DNA of 16,609 nucleotides, taken from contig DAIOGN010000078.1 in assembly GCA_036745245.1 (NCBI GenBank), positions 1 through 16,609 on the forward strand. The letters are read 5' to 3'. Both the position numbers and the translations under genes were made by a program. Position 1 is the first letter of the stretch; each line of letters starts with the position of its first letter. This document shows positions 6,071 to 12,133 of this stretch, one piece after another. The DNA is from DAIOGN01 sp036745245. GTDB lineage: Bacteria; Zixibacteria; MSB-5A5; JAUVRN01. The notes under the pieces are model-generated. The model was not told the origin of the DNA and searched no databases. It was given only the letters and a program-made list of their open reading frames with translations.

Positions 6071-8047
6071 CTAAGGGGTGCTCTCAAACAGCCTCGTCAG
6101 CAGCGTCAGGAGATCGATCTGCACGATCACCAGAAGCAGCAGTCCGAAGGCTACCAGGAAGGTGTAGTTCTGAACGCGCCCCGACTGCACGAAGCGCAGC
6201 GAGCGGCCCAGGCCCCGGAACATGTATCCGGAGCCATTGACCAGTCCGTCAACGATGTACTTGTCGAACCAATTGTGCATCACGGCGACGGCCAGACCCA
6301 GCCAGCCCGCCAGGTTCACCAGGCCGTCGATCACGAGCATGTCGAAGGTCCAGAGCAGGTCGCACAGCACGTAGTACGGGCGGATGAACACGACGTCGTA
6401 CAGCTCGTCGAAGTAGTACTTGTTGTACAGGATTCGATACAGGCCCTGGAAGCGCGCCGCAAGCGCATCGGGCGACCAGGCCTTCTTGTAGTACATCTGG
6501 TACGCCAGGCCGATTCCACACAGGGCCACCAGGGTGGCCACCGCCATGAGCAGGATGGACGGGGTGTGGTGCTCGCCCTGGCCGCTGGTGATGAAGTGCC
6601 CGAACCCGTGCGACAGCCACGGCATGCCCCAGAATCCTGCCACCACGGAAAGCACCGCAAGGAACATGAGGGGGCCGGTCATCACCAGGGGCGATTCGTG
6701 CGCGTGGTCGTACTTGTGATGGTCGCGCGGTTCGCCGAAGAACACCAGGAAGGTAAGCCGGAACATGTAGAAGGCCGTCATGAACGCCACGACCAGCGTG
6801 CCCACCAGAAACACCGGATGGTGCGCCGCGGTGGCCACGATCTCGTCTTTGCTCCAGAATCCCGACAAAGGTGGAATGCCGGCAATCGAAAGCGACGCGA
6901 TCACCCAGGTCCAGAAGGTGATCTTCATCTTCCTCCCCAGCCCGCCCATCTCCTGGATGTCGTTGGTGTGAAGGGCGTGAATCACCGAGCCCGAACCGAG
7001 GAACAGGAGAGCCTTGAAGAAGGCGTGGGTGAACATGTGGAACGTGCCCGCGAAGAGGCTGCCCAGCCCCAGAGCCATGATCATGTAGCCCAGCTGGCTC
7101 ACCGTGGAGTAGGCGAGCACGCGCTTGATGTCGTTCTGCACCAGCCCGATGGAGCCCGCCATGAGGGCCGTGATGAGGCCGATGGAGGCCACCACCATGG
7201 AGGCCGCCTCCGAGGCCATATACACGGGCATGGAGCGCGCCACCAGGTACACGCCCGCCACCACCATGGTGGCCGCATGGATGAGCGCCGACACCGGCGT
7301 GGGGCCTTCCATGGCGTCGGGCAGCCACACGTGCAGGGGGAACTGCGCCGACTTGCCCACCGCGCCGCCGAAGAGGAACAGAGCCATCACCGTAAGCGTA
7401 GTGCCCGAGAGCACGCCGCTGTCGACGGCTGCGAACACCTCGTTGAATTGGAGCGTGCCTGCCGTGGTCCACATGATGAGCAACCCGATGGCCATACCCA
7501 GGTCGCCCGTGCGCGTGGTGATGAAGGCCTTCTTGGCGGCCTGCGAGGCGGTCCACTTTTCGTAGTAGAAGCCGATCAAGAGGTACGACGTGAGCCCTAC
7601 CAACTCCCAGAAGATGAACAGTCCGAAGTAGTTGTTCACCAGCACCAGGCCCAGCATGGAGAACGTGAACAGGTTTAAGAACTCGAAGAACCGCGAGAAG
7701 TACTTCTCGCCGTGCATGTAGCCCAGCGAGAAGATGTGCACCATGAGCGACACCGTGGTGACGAAGCTGATCATGAGCGCCGACAACGGATCCACCAGCA
7801 CGCCCATGGACAAGGTCCAGCCCGCTTTGGTGAGCATGGACGGCAAGGCCATCCACGTAAAGGTCATCTCCAGCGGCTGTTCGGCGTGCAGGGTTTCCCA
7901 GAGGATCACAAGCGACATGACCCACGAGATGCCGATCATGGTGGTGGCCAGCTTCGCCGCGAACTGATGGTGCCGGTTGGCCCAGAAGGCAATGATGAGA
8001 AAGCCCAGAAGGGGCCAGAACGGTACGAGGTAGGCGTACTGACTCAC
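6071..8047 (-). CDS. nuoL: NADH-quinone oxidoreductase subunit L
   Basis: NuoL is the distal antiporter-like subunit of complex I, here 658 residues from GTG 8047. The antiporter core shows Glu148 in FIFWELVGLTSYLLIGF, Lys232 in GKSAQFPLHVWLPDAMEGP, the HAATMVVAGVYLV helix, and the lysine of GFWSKDEI. The C-terminal part after about residue 530 is the long amphipathic connecting helix and last membrane helix typical of NuoL, so the subunit is full length. The gene follows nuoK by 4 nt. A histidine-rich loop (GEPRDHHKYDHAH) lies between late helices; such loops are common in NuoL and I attach no special meaning to it. Confidence 0.98.
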   Translation of the reverse strand: MSQYAYLVPFWPLLGFLIIAFWANRHHQFAAKLATTMIGISWVMSLVILWETLHAEQPLEMTFTWMALPSMLTKAGWTLSMGVLVDPLSALMISFVTTVSLMVHIFSLGYMHGEKYFSRFFEFLNLFTFSMLGLVLVNNYFGLFIFWELVGLTSYLLIGFYYEKWTASQAAKKAFITTRTGDLGMAIGLLIMWTTAGTLQFNEVFAAVDSGVLSGTTLTVMALFLFGGAVGKSAQFPLHVWLPDAMEGPTPVSALIHAATMVVAGVYLVARSMPVYMASEAASMVVASIGLITALMAGSIGLVQNDIKRVLAYSTVSQLGYMIMALGLGSLFAGTFHMFTHAFFKALLFLGSGSVIHALHTNDIQEMGGLGRKMKITFWTWVIASLSIAGIPPLSGFWSKDEIVATAAHHPVFLVGTLVVAFMTAFYMFRLTFLVFFGEPRDHHKYDHAHESPLVMTGPLMFLAVLSVVAGFWGMPWLSHGFGHFITSGQGEHHTPSILLMAVATLVALCGIGLAYQMYYKKAWSPDALAARFQGLYRILYNKYYFDELYDVVFIRPYYVLCDLLWTFDMLVIDGLVNLAGWLGLAVAVMHNWFDKYIVDGLVNGSGYMFRGLGRSLRFVQSGRVQNYTFLVAFGLLLLVIVQIDLLTLLTRLFESTP

Positions 8048-8051
8048 GCGA

Positions 8052-8357
8052 TCACCATTTCAAGAACCCGATTCGGTCCACCTGGATGCCGCGGAACCCG
8101 CGGTACACCAGTAGCACGATGGCCATGCCCACGGTGGTTTCGGCGGCTGCGATCACGATGATGAACACCGCGAACAGCTGTCCCACCAGTCCGTCGGGAG
8201 AAATGTACCGCGTGAAGGCCACGAGCAGGAGATTCACCGAGTTGAACATGAGTTCGATGGCAATGAGCACGGCCACTGCGTTGCGGCGCGTGAGCACACC
8301 GAACAGGCCGATGCAGAACACCAGGGTGGCCAGCGCGAGGTACTGATAGAGCGTCAC
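8052..8357 (-). CDS. nuoK: NADH-quinone oxidoreductase subunit K
   Basis: NuoK is a 101-residue, three-helix (MrpC-like) subunit of the membrane arm. The two membrane glutamates required for coupled proton transfer in other bacteria are present, Glu35 in LIAIELMFNSVNLL and Glu73 in AAAETTVGMAIVLLVYR. The start is GTG at 8357, which overlaps the nuoJ stop as GTGA (8354-8357), a typical coupling arrangement. Length and motifs are normal. Confidence 0.97.
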   Translation of the reverse strand: MTLYQYLALATLVFCIGLFGVLTRRNAVAVLIAIELMFNSVNLLLVAFTRYISPDGLVGQLFAVFIIVIAAAETTVGMAIVLLVYRGFRGIQVDRIGFLKW

Positions 8358-8875
8358 GTGCTCTCCTCACTCTGCGGAGGGCCCGTTTCCTTGGCGGCAA
8401 TGACGATGGCGCCGATCATGGCCGCCAGAAGCAGTACGGAGGCGATTTCAAACGGAAGCACGAACCGCGTCATGAGCATGCGGCCGAGCGTGCGTACGTT
8501 ATCGACGGCAGGGGCCGCATCGGAGATGGGCCAGCTGGTGGACCACATCGCCATGACGATCGCCAGAAACATGGCCACGGCGACCACCAGGCCCGCGCCC
8601 ACCTGCTCGTTGTGAGCGCGCACTCGCGCATCGGTGAGCCGGGTGGTGAGCATCACCGCGAAAATCACAAGCACCGCCACCGCGCCCACGTAAATGAGCA
8701 CCTGCACGGCGGCGAGGAACTCGGCGTTCAGAAGCACGAAATAGCCGGCCACGGCGAAGAGCGCGAGGATGAGGTACATCGCCGCGTGGAAGACGTTTCT
8801 CACCGACACGGCCAGGATGGAGGCGCCCACCAGCATGAACGCCAGTCCGTAGAAGGCCAGGGACTCGCCGGTCAT
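8354..8875 (-). CDS. nuoJ: NADH-quinone oxidoreductase subunit J
   Basis: NuoJ (173 residues, five predicted helices) sits at the junction of the complex I membrane and peripheral arms. The conserved third-helix region NAEFLAAVQVLIYVGAVAVL (residues 50-69), which contains the conformationally mobile pi-bulge in solved complexes, is intact. I chose ATG 8875, which overlaps the nuoH stop by one base (TGATG). The open frame extends to 9043, but that extension is Arg/Gly/Pro-rich, hydrophilic and lies within nuoH, so it is not part of the protein. The C-terminal tail (ETGPPQSEEST) is short and polar, as in other NuoJ. Confidence 0.96.
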   Translation of the reverse strand: MTGESLAFYGLAFMLVGASILAVSVRNVFHAAMYLILALFAVAGYFVLLNAEFLAAVQVLIYVGAVAVLVIFAVMLTTRLTDARVRAHNEQVGAGLVVAVAMFLAIVMAMWSTSWPISDAAPAVDNVRTLGRMLMTRFVLPFEIASVLLLAAMIGAIVIAAKETGPPQSEEST

Positions 8876-9933
8876 CAGAGCACGCTCCAGAGGCCCACGG
8901 CGAGCAGATTGATGAACGCCACGGGGATGAGGAACTTCCACGACAGCTCCATGAGTTGATCCACGCGCAGCCGGGGAAACGTCCAGCGGAACCAGATGAG
9001 AACGCACACCAGGAGCACCGTTTTGGCGGCGAACCACAGCCACGACGGCAGAAACGGACCGTGCCAGCCGCCCAGGAAGAGCACGGTCCCCATGGCGGCC
9101 ATCACGTACATGGCCGAATACTCGGCCAGGTAGAACATCGCGTACTTCATACCGGAGTATTCCGTGGCGAATCCTGCCACCAGCTCGGATTCGGCCTCGG
9201 GCAGATCGAACGGTGTGCGATTCGTTTCAGCGGTGCCGGCGATCATAAACACGATGAAGGCGATGAGGCCGAACGGAAAGTGCCGGAAGATGAACCAGTT
9301 GGGAATGAAGCCCAGCATCGTGCCTTCCTGCGCCTGCACGATACTCATCATGGAGAGGCTGCCGGCCACCATGACCACCGAGAGAATGGCCAGAATCATG
9401 GGCACTTCGTAGCTCACCACCTGCGCCGCGGAGCGGAATCCGCCCAGAAGCGAGTACTTGTTGTTGGAGCCCCAGCCCGCCATGAGCATGGATATCACGC
9501 CAAAGGTGGTGATGGCCACGATGTAGATCACGCCGATGTTGAAGTCGCGCACCACCAGCCCTTCGCCGAAGGGCACGGCAATGAACGCCGCGAATACCGC
9601 GATAAACGACACGGCAGGCGCCCACCACCAGATCCAGCGATCGGCCGCGGCGGGGCGAATGTCTTCCTTTTGCAGGAGCTTGAGCGCATCCGCCAGGGTT
9701 TGCAGCACGCCGTGCCAGCCCACGCGCATGGGGCCGAGGCGATTCTGGATGTGCGCCGAGACCTTGCGCTCCACCCACACGAAGGCCAGCGCCAGCACGG
9801 CCATGAAGCCCGCGATCAGGGATGCGGAGATGAGTGCGAGCACCATGTCGATCACAAATGCCGGCAGACCCAGCGATTGCAGAAATCCGGTGACCGCGTC
9901 CCGGACCAGATCGACGACGGGGGCCAACTCCAC
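8875..9933 (-). CDS. nuoH: NADH-quinone oxidoreductase subunit H
   Basis: NuoH (352 residues, about eight or nine helices) forms most of the quinone-binding chamber and the proximal proton path. All main signatures are seen: VERKVSAHIQNRLGPMRVGW (55-74), AGWGSNNKYSLLGGFR (152-167), and ETNRTPFDLPEAESELVAG (236-254) with its cluster of acidic residues, followed by EYSGMKYAMFYLAEY. The start is GTG at 9933, 3 nt after the nuoA stop. nuoH directly follows nuoA here. In the common bacterial order nuoB, C, D, E, F and G lie between them; this protein normally contacts NuoB and NuoD, which are not encoded in the window. Confidence 0.98.
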   Translation of the reverse strand: MELAPVVDLVRDAVTGFLQSLGLPAFVIDMVLALISASLIAGFMAVLALAFVWVERKVSAHIQNRLGPMRVGWHGVLQTLADALKLLQKEDIRPAAADRWIWWWAPAVSFIAVFAAFIAVPFGEGLVVRDFNIGVIYIVAITTFGVISMLMAGWGSNNKYSLLGGFRSAAQVVSYEVPMILAILSVVMVAGSLSMMSIVQAQEGTMLGFIPNWFIFRHFPFGLIAFIVFMIAGTAETNRTPFDLPEAESELVAGFATEYSGMKYAMFYLAEYSAMYVMAAMGTVLFLGGWHGPFLPSWLWFAAKTVLLVCVLIWFRWTFPRLRVDQLMELSWKFLIPVAFINLLAVGLWSVL

Positions 9934-9936
9934 GGT

Positions 9937-10314
9937 CTAGTGCTCCACCGGCCGGGTGAACCAGTGCAGCACGCCTTTGCGCCAGGCGTACACCAGCCCC
10001 AGGATGAGGATCAAGAGGAAGAGCACCATCTCCACGAAGGCGAACATCCCGAGGTCCTTGTACACAACGGCCCACGGGATGATGAAGATCACTTCCACGT
10101 CGAAGAGCACGAAGATGAGCGCGAAAATGAAGTACCGCACGTTGTACTGAATCTGGGCCGACCCCTCGGGCACTTCCCCGCACTCGTAGCTGTCATACTT
10201 CTGCGGCTCGGCCACGTTGCGCGTGACCAGGGAGTTGAGGAAGTAGTTGAAGGCTACAAATAGGACGCCGAAGCCCAGGAAGATCGGAACGGCGGAGTAG
10301 CTTGATATGTCCAT
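9937..10314 (-). CDS. nuoA: NADH-quinone oxidoreductase subunit A
   Basis: NuoA (125 residues, three helices) is a small membrane-arm subunit close to the quinone site. It carries the conserved loop KYDSYECGE (39-47) and the second-helix motif FDVEVIFIIPWA (71-82). I chose ATG 10314 (MDISSYSAVPIF) because the homology begins there and the length is normal. The frame stays open to TTG 10428, but that stretch is hydrophilic and covers the predicted transcription start. No strong Shine-Dalgarno sequence is seen. It is the first gene of the nuo operon, about 117 nt after the predicted transcription start. Confidence 0.97.
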   Translation of the reverse strand: MDISSYSAVPIFLGFGVLFVAFNYFLNSLVTRNVAEPQKYDSYECGEVPEGSAQIQYNVRYFIFALIFVLFDVEVIFIIPWAVVYKDLGMFAFVEMVLFLLILILGLVYAWRKGVLHWFTRPVEH

Positions 10315-10406
10315 GTAGCTTTGTGGTTGGTTCCCGTCGTCATCCCCAACCCCGGTGAGCGCCGGGCGGGGCGCCGGATCCGCTTTGGTGCGTTCCGCGC
10401 CCGCCA

Positions 10407-10419
10407 GGAAGGCCCTTCC
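10407..10419. repeat. 13-bp palindrome just downstream of the nuo promoter
   Basis: GGAAGG and CCTTCC flank a single central C, a perfect odd-centred dyad. It begins about 12 nt after the predicted transcription start, a position suitable for a repressor or for a 5'-UTR hairpin. The rest of the nuoA leader (10315-10406) is GC-rich, contains a GGCGCC/GGCGC hairpin candidate near 10360-10380 and shows no reading frame I can support. Confidence 0.4.
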
Positions 10420-10437
10420 CAGGGTCAAAGATAGAGG

Positions 10438-10465
10438 ATGATAGGACGCCTTCCGGGAGGGTCAA
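10438..10465 (-). promoter_or_regulatory. Sigma-70-like promoter of the nuo operon
   Basis: On the minus strand TTGACC (10465-10460) and TATCAT (10443-10438) are separated by 16 bp; both match the sigma-70 consensus in at least four of six positions. The predicted start is near 10431, giving a leader of about 117 nt. A second TATCTTTG (10433-10426) overlaps the start site and could be an alternative -10. A divergent or upstream gene is not involved: the VOC gene ends at 10556 on the same strand. Confidence 0.6.
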
Positions 10466-10472
10466 GAGCTTT

Positions 10473-10491
10473 CTAAGTGATAGTCGCTTAG
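10473..10491. repeat. Inverted repeat directly upstream of the nuo -35 box
   Basis: CTAAG (10473-10477) and CTTAG (10487-10491) are exact inverted arms, extended by one G/C pair after a mismatch. The centre is about 50 bp upstream of the predicted transcription start, where activators such as CRP/FNR- or ArsR-type dimers often bind. No T-run follows it, so it does not look like a terminator of the VOC gene. The regulator is unknown. Confidence 0.35.
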
Positions 10492-10555
10492 GAGGATAGG
10501 CTTGCAGCGGCCGGGTGCCTTTCGCGCGGTTTGGGTAGGGCTGCCGCGGCCGGCG

Positions 10556-10924
10556 TCAGGCGCCGGGGCGCTTCGTGTAAAGCGGCTGGTACAGCTGAGC
10601 CGTGAAGCCCCCCGGCATGGCGAAGTGGGTCACGAGCCCGTAGCCCTCATCCACGACATCCTGGGTGAACTTTACACCCCGGCTTTCCAACTCGGCCTTC
10701 GTCTTGTGGATGTCGTCGCAGTAGAAGGAGATATTCTGCGTTCCGGAGCGACTCTCCGGGTCGGAGCCGGCCGGATGGCAGCCCATGTCGGCTTCGGGGC
10801 ATTCGAAAATCAGCCAGCCTTCGCCTACGTCGGTGTAACGCGTGAACCCAAGCTTGTCGCGGATGAATGCACGAAGCGCCTCCGGCTCGGAGGTGTAGAA
10901 CATGGTGTGGATGCCGCGGATCAA
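10556..10924 (-). CDS. VOC-fold (glyoxalase/bleomycin-resistance-like) protein
   Basis: This 122-residue cytosolic protein has the two beta-alpha-beta-beta-beta modules of the vicinal oxygen chelate superfamily. The first begins GIHTMFYTSEPEALRAFI with LGF at 25-27. The second begins TQNISFYCDDIHKTKAEL and ends MPGGFTAQLYQP. Of the four usual metal positions only His6 is obvious: the second-module first strand has Asn64 where His is common, and the last strand has Gln110 where Glu (xELYxP) is typical. It may therefore not be a metalloenzyme. The start is TTG 10924, supported by AGGAGG at 10929-10934 with 4-nt spacing and because it includes the first beta strand. The substrate cannot be inferred. 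It is transcribed toward nuo but separated from it by 240 bp with its own promoter. Confidence 0.85.
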   Translation of the reverse strand: MIRGIHTMFYTSEPEALRAFIRDKLGFTRYTDVGEGWLIFECPEADMGCHPAGSDPESRSGTQNISFYCDDIHKTKAELESRGVKFTQDVVDEGYGLVTHFAMPGGFTAQLYQPLYTKRPGA

Positions 10925-10928
10925 GGGG

Positions 10929-10934
10929 CCTCCT
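10929..10934 (-). promoter_or_regulatory. Ribosome binding site of the VOC gene
   Basis: Minus-strand AGGAGG lies 4 nt before the TTG at 10924 and decides for this rare start over the internal ATG seven codons later. Confidence 0.7.
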
Positions 10935-11035
10935 GTGGTTCCGTGGGGGGGCGTGGGTTGCCGAAGGGTCGAGCCGTGCCAGAAGTCTGGGGGTCCATTA
11001 CACTCGTGGCACGCTCGGAGATGTGCCGCAAGTAG

Positions 11036-11353
11036 TCACGCGGCTCGAATGACATCCTGTGCCTCTGCAAGAATCCGCGGCCCCAGAAAAGGCGAGAGCG
11101 CCTCCTTGGTCACCAACTCGACACGACGCCCCAGGAGCGACTCCAGCAGCTCTGAAAGAGCCAGGAACCGACTGAATGTCTTGGCGCCGGGCTTGAACTC
11201 CACGAGAATGTCAACGTCGCTGTCAGCTCGAGCCTGTCCTCTCGCAACAGATCCGAAGATAGCCAGCCGCGCCACACCGAGGGCCCGGATTTCGGATTCG
11301 GAGGCTGTCAGACAATCGAGCGCTTCCGATCGAGTGAGTGCTGCTTTTCCCAT
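11036..11353 (-). CDS. Minimal nucleotidyltransferase (MNT-type, MntA-like)
   Basis: This 105-residue protein is a stand-alone nucleotidyltransferase domain. The polymerase-beta-type signature GSVARGQARADSDVD (34-48) is intact: GS at 34-35 and the metal aspartates Asp46 and Asp48. A third acidic residue, Glu79 in RRVELVTKEAL, fills the place of the usual third carboxylate. Such proteins are the antitoxin of HEPN/MNT modules and AMPylate the HEPN toxin, which is normally encoded next door, often overlapping. Here no HEPN gene is seen: the nearest genes are ppiC (99 bp upstream) and VOC (111 bp downstream), both unrelated. ATG at 11353 is the start and has no clear Shine-Dalgarno sequence. The direct repeats CTCGTTT at 11367-11373 and 11375-11381 lie just upstream and could be an autoregulatory site. 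Function as an antitoxin is uncertain. Confidence 0.85.
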   Translation of the reverse strand: MGKAALTRSEALDCLTASESEIRALGVARLAIFGSVARGQARADSDVDILVEFKPGAKTFSRFLALSELLESLLGRRVELVTKEALSPFLGPRILAEAQDVIRAA

Positions 11354-11443
11354 AGTTTGGAATCTACTCGTTTTCTCGTTTCAAGCCAGTCCCATCGATG
11401 CGGACAGCACGCCTGCCGGATCGCCGGACCCGCATACCATCGA

Positions 11444-11457
11444 CTTGACGAGTCAAG
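11444..11457. repeat. Inverted repeat across the ppiC stop codon
   Basis: CTTGAC and GTCAAG are exact arms around GA. The dyad includes the ppiC TGA. With a 2-base centre and no following T-run it is more plausible as a protein site or chance than as a terminator. Confidence 0.25.
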
Positions 11458-11734
11458 CCATACGTTCAGTGATTTCGATCAGGTGATAGCCGAACTGAGT
11501 CTGCACGGGGCCGTGCACCTTGCCCACTTCGGCTGAGAACACCACTTCGTCGAATTCGCGCACCATCTCACCGGGCCGGAACTTCCCGAGGTCGCCCCCG
11601 CTTTTGCCGGAGGGGCAGTTCGAGTGCTCCTTTGCCACCTGCGCGAAGTCTGCGCCGGCTTCAATCTTGGTCTTCAGATCGATGCAGACCTGTTTGTCCT
11701 TTACCAATATGTGCCGCGCGCGTGCCGTCGCCAT
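11453..11734 (-). CDS. ppiC: Parvulin-type peptidyl-prolyl cis-trans isomerase
   Basis: The 93-residue protein is a single parvulin domain, the same length as Escherichia coli PpiC, with no signal peptide, so it is cytosolic. It speeds prolyl bond isomerisation during folding. Family signatures are present: ARHILVKD at 6-13 with His8, HSNCPSGKSGGDLG (37-50) with the catalytic-site Cys40, FRPGEMVREFDEVVFS (52-67), and TQFGYHLIEI (79-88) with His84. ATG 11734 has GGAGG 5 nt upstream. The gene stands 110 bp after the DUF1330 gene and is probably transcribed on its own or by read-through. Confidence 0.95.
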   Translation of the reverse strand: MATARARHILVKDKQVCIDLKTKIEAGADFAQVAKEHSNCPSGKSGGDLGKFRPGEMVREFDEVVFSAEVGKVHGPVQTQFGYHLIEITERMA

Positions 11735-11821
11735 GCTGCCCTCCAGTCGTGTTCCGCCTGAGCCTGTGGCCCGACACTGCGTCAGACCTCACATCAAGGG
11801 TACCAAAGTAGTACGGGCACG

Positions 11822-11836
11822 GCAACCGCGGGTTGC
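11822..11836. repeat. Hairpin between the DUF1330 gene and ppiC
   Basis: GCAACC and GGTTGC form a 6-bp stem with a 3-nt loop, 8 bp after the DUF1330 stop. There is no T-run, so if it ends transcription it is at most a weak or factor-dependent terminator. Confidence 0.3.
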
Positions 11837-11844
11837 GAAGGCGC

Positions 11845-12132
11845 CTAGATGCCGTCCACCAGGATCATGTTGGTATCGGCCACGCGCTGCCTGAGGGATC
11901 TGGCTTCCCGGTACTCTTCGGAGTCCCACCAGGCCCGGGCCCGTTCGGCACTGTCGAACTCCAGCACCACGATTCGTCCGGGCTGCCAGGGGCCTTCGAG
12001 CACGTCGGTCTTGCCGCCGCGCACCACGAAGCGCCCGCCATAGGCGGCCAGCGATCCGGGTGTCATCTTCTTATAGTTCTCATAAGCGACGGGGTCCTTA
12101 ATCTTCACGTCAACAATGACATAGGCTGCCAT
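11845..12132 (-). CDS. DUF1330 family protein
   Basis: This 95-residue protein has the ferredoxin-like (dimeric alpha-beta barrel) pattern of DUF1330: AYVIVDVKIKDPVAYENYKK, then YGGRFVVRGG and WQPGRIVVLEFDSAERARAWW, ending with VADTNMILVDGI. Members are small cytosolic proteins of unknown role. The tryptophan pair and SEEYREARSLR helix are typical. ATG 12132 lies one base after the dehydrogenase stop. An AGGA 8 nt upstream is inside the dehydrogenase coding end, so translation is likely coupled to it. It is the last gene of the six-gene cluster. No enzyme function can be assigned. Confidence 0.9.
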   Translation of the reverse strand: MAAYVIVDVKIKDPVAYENYKKMTPGSLAAYGGRFVVRGGKTDVLEGPWQPGRIVVLEFDSAERARAWWDSEEYREARSLRQRVADTNMILVDGI

Positions 12133-12133
12133 G

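Noticed and set aside
6275..7678. Long plus-strand open frame opposite nuoL
   Set aside because: It is an antisense shadow of nuoL with the same biased composition and no recognisable motif.
8956..10263. Long plus-strand open frame opposite nuoH and nuoA
   Set aside because: Antisense shadow of conserved complex I genes; no motif and no ribosome binding site seen.
10925..11452. Complete HEPN/MNT toxin-antitoxin module
   Set aside because: Only the MNT half is present; no HEPN-type frame is found on either side.
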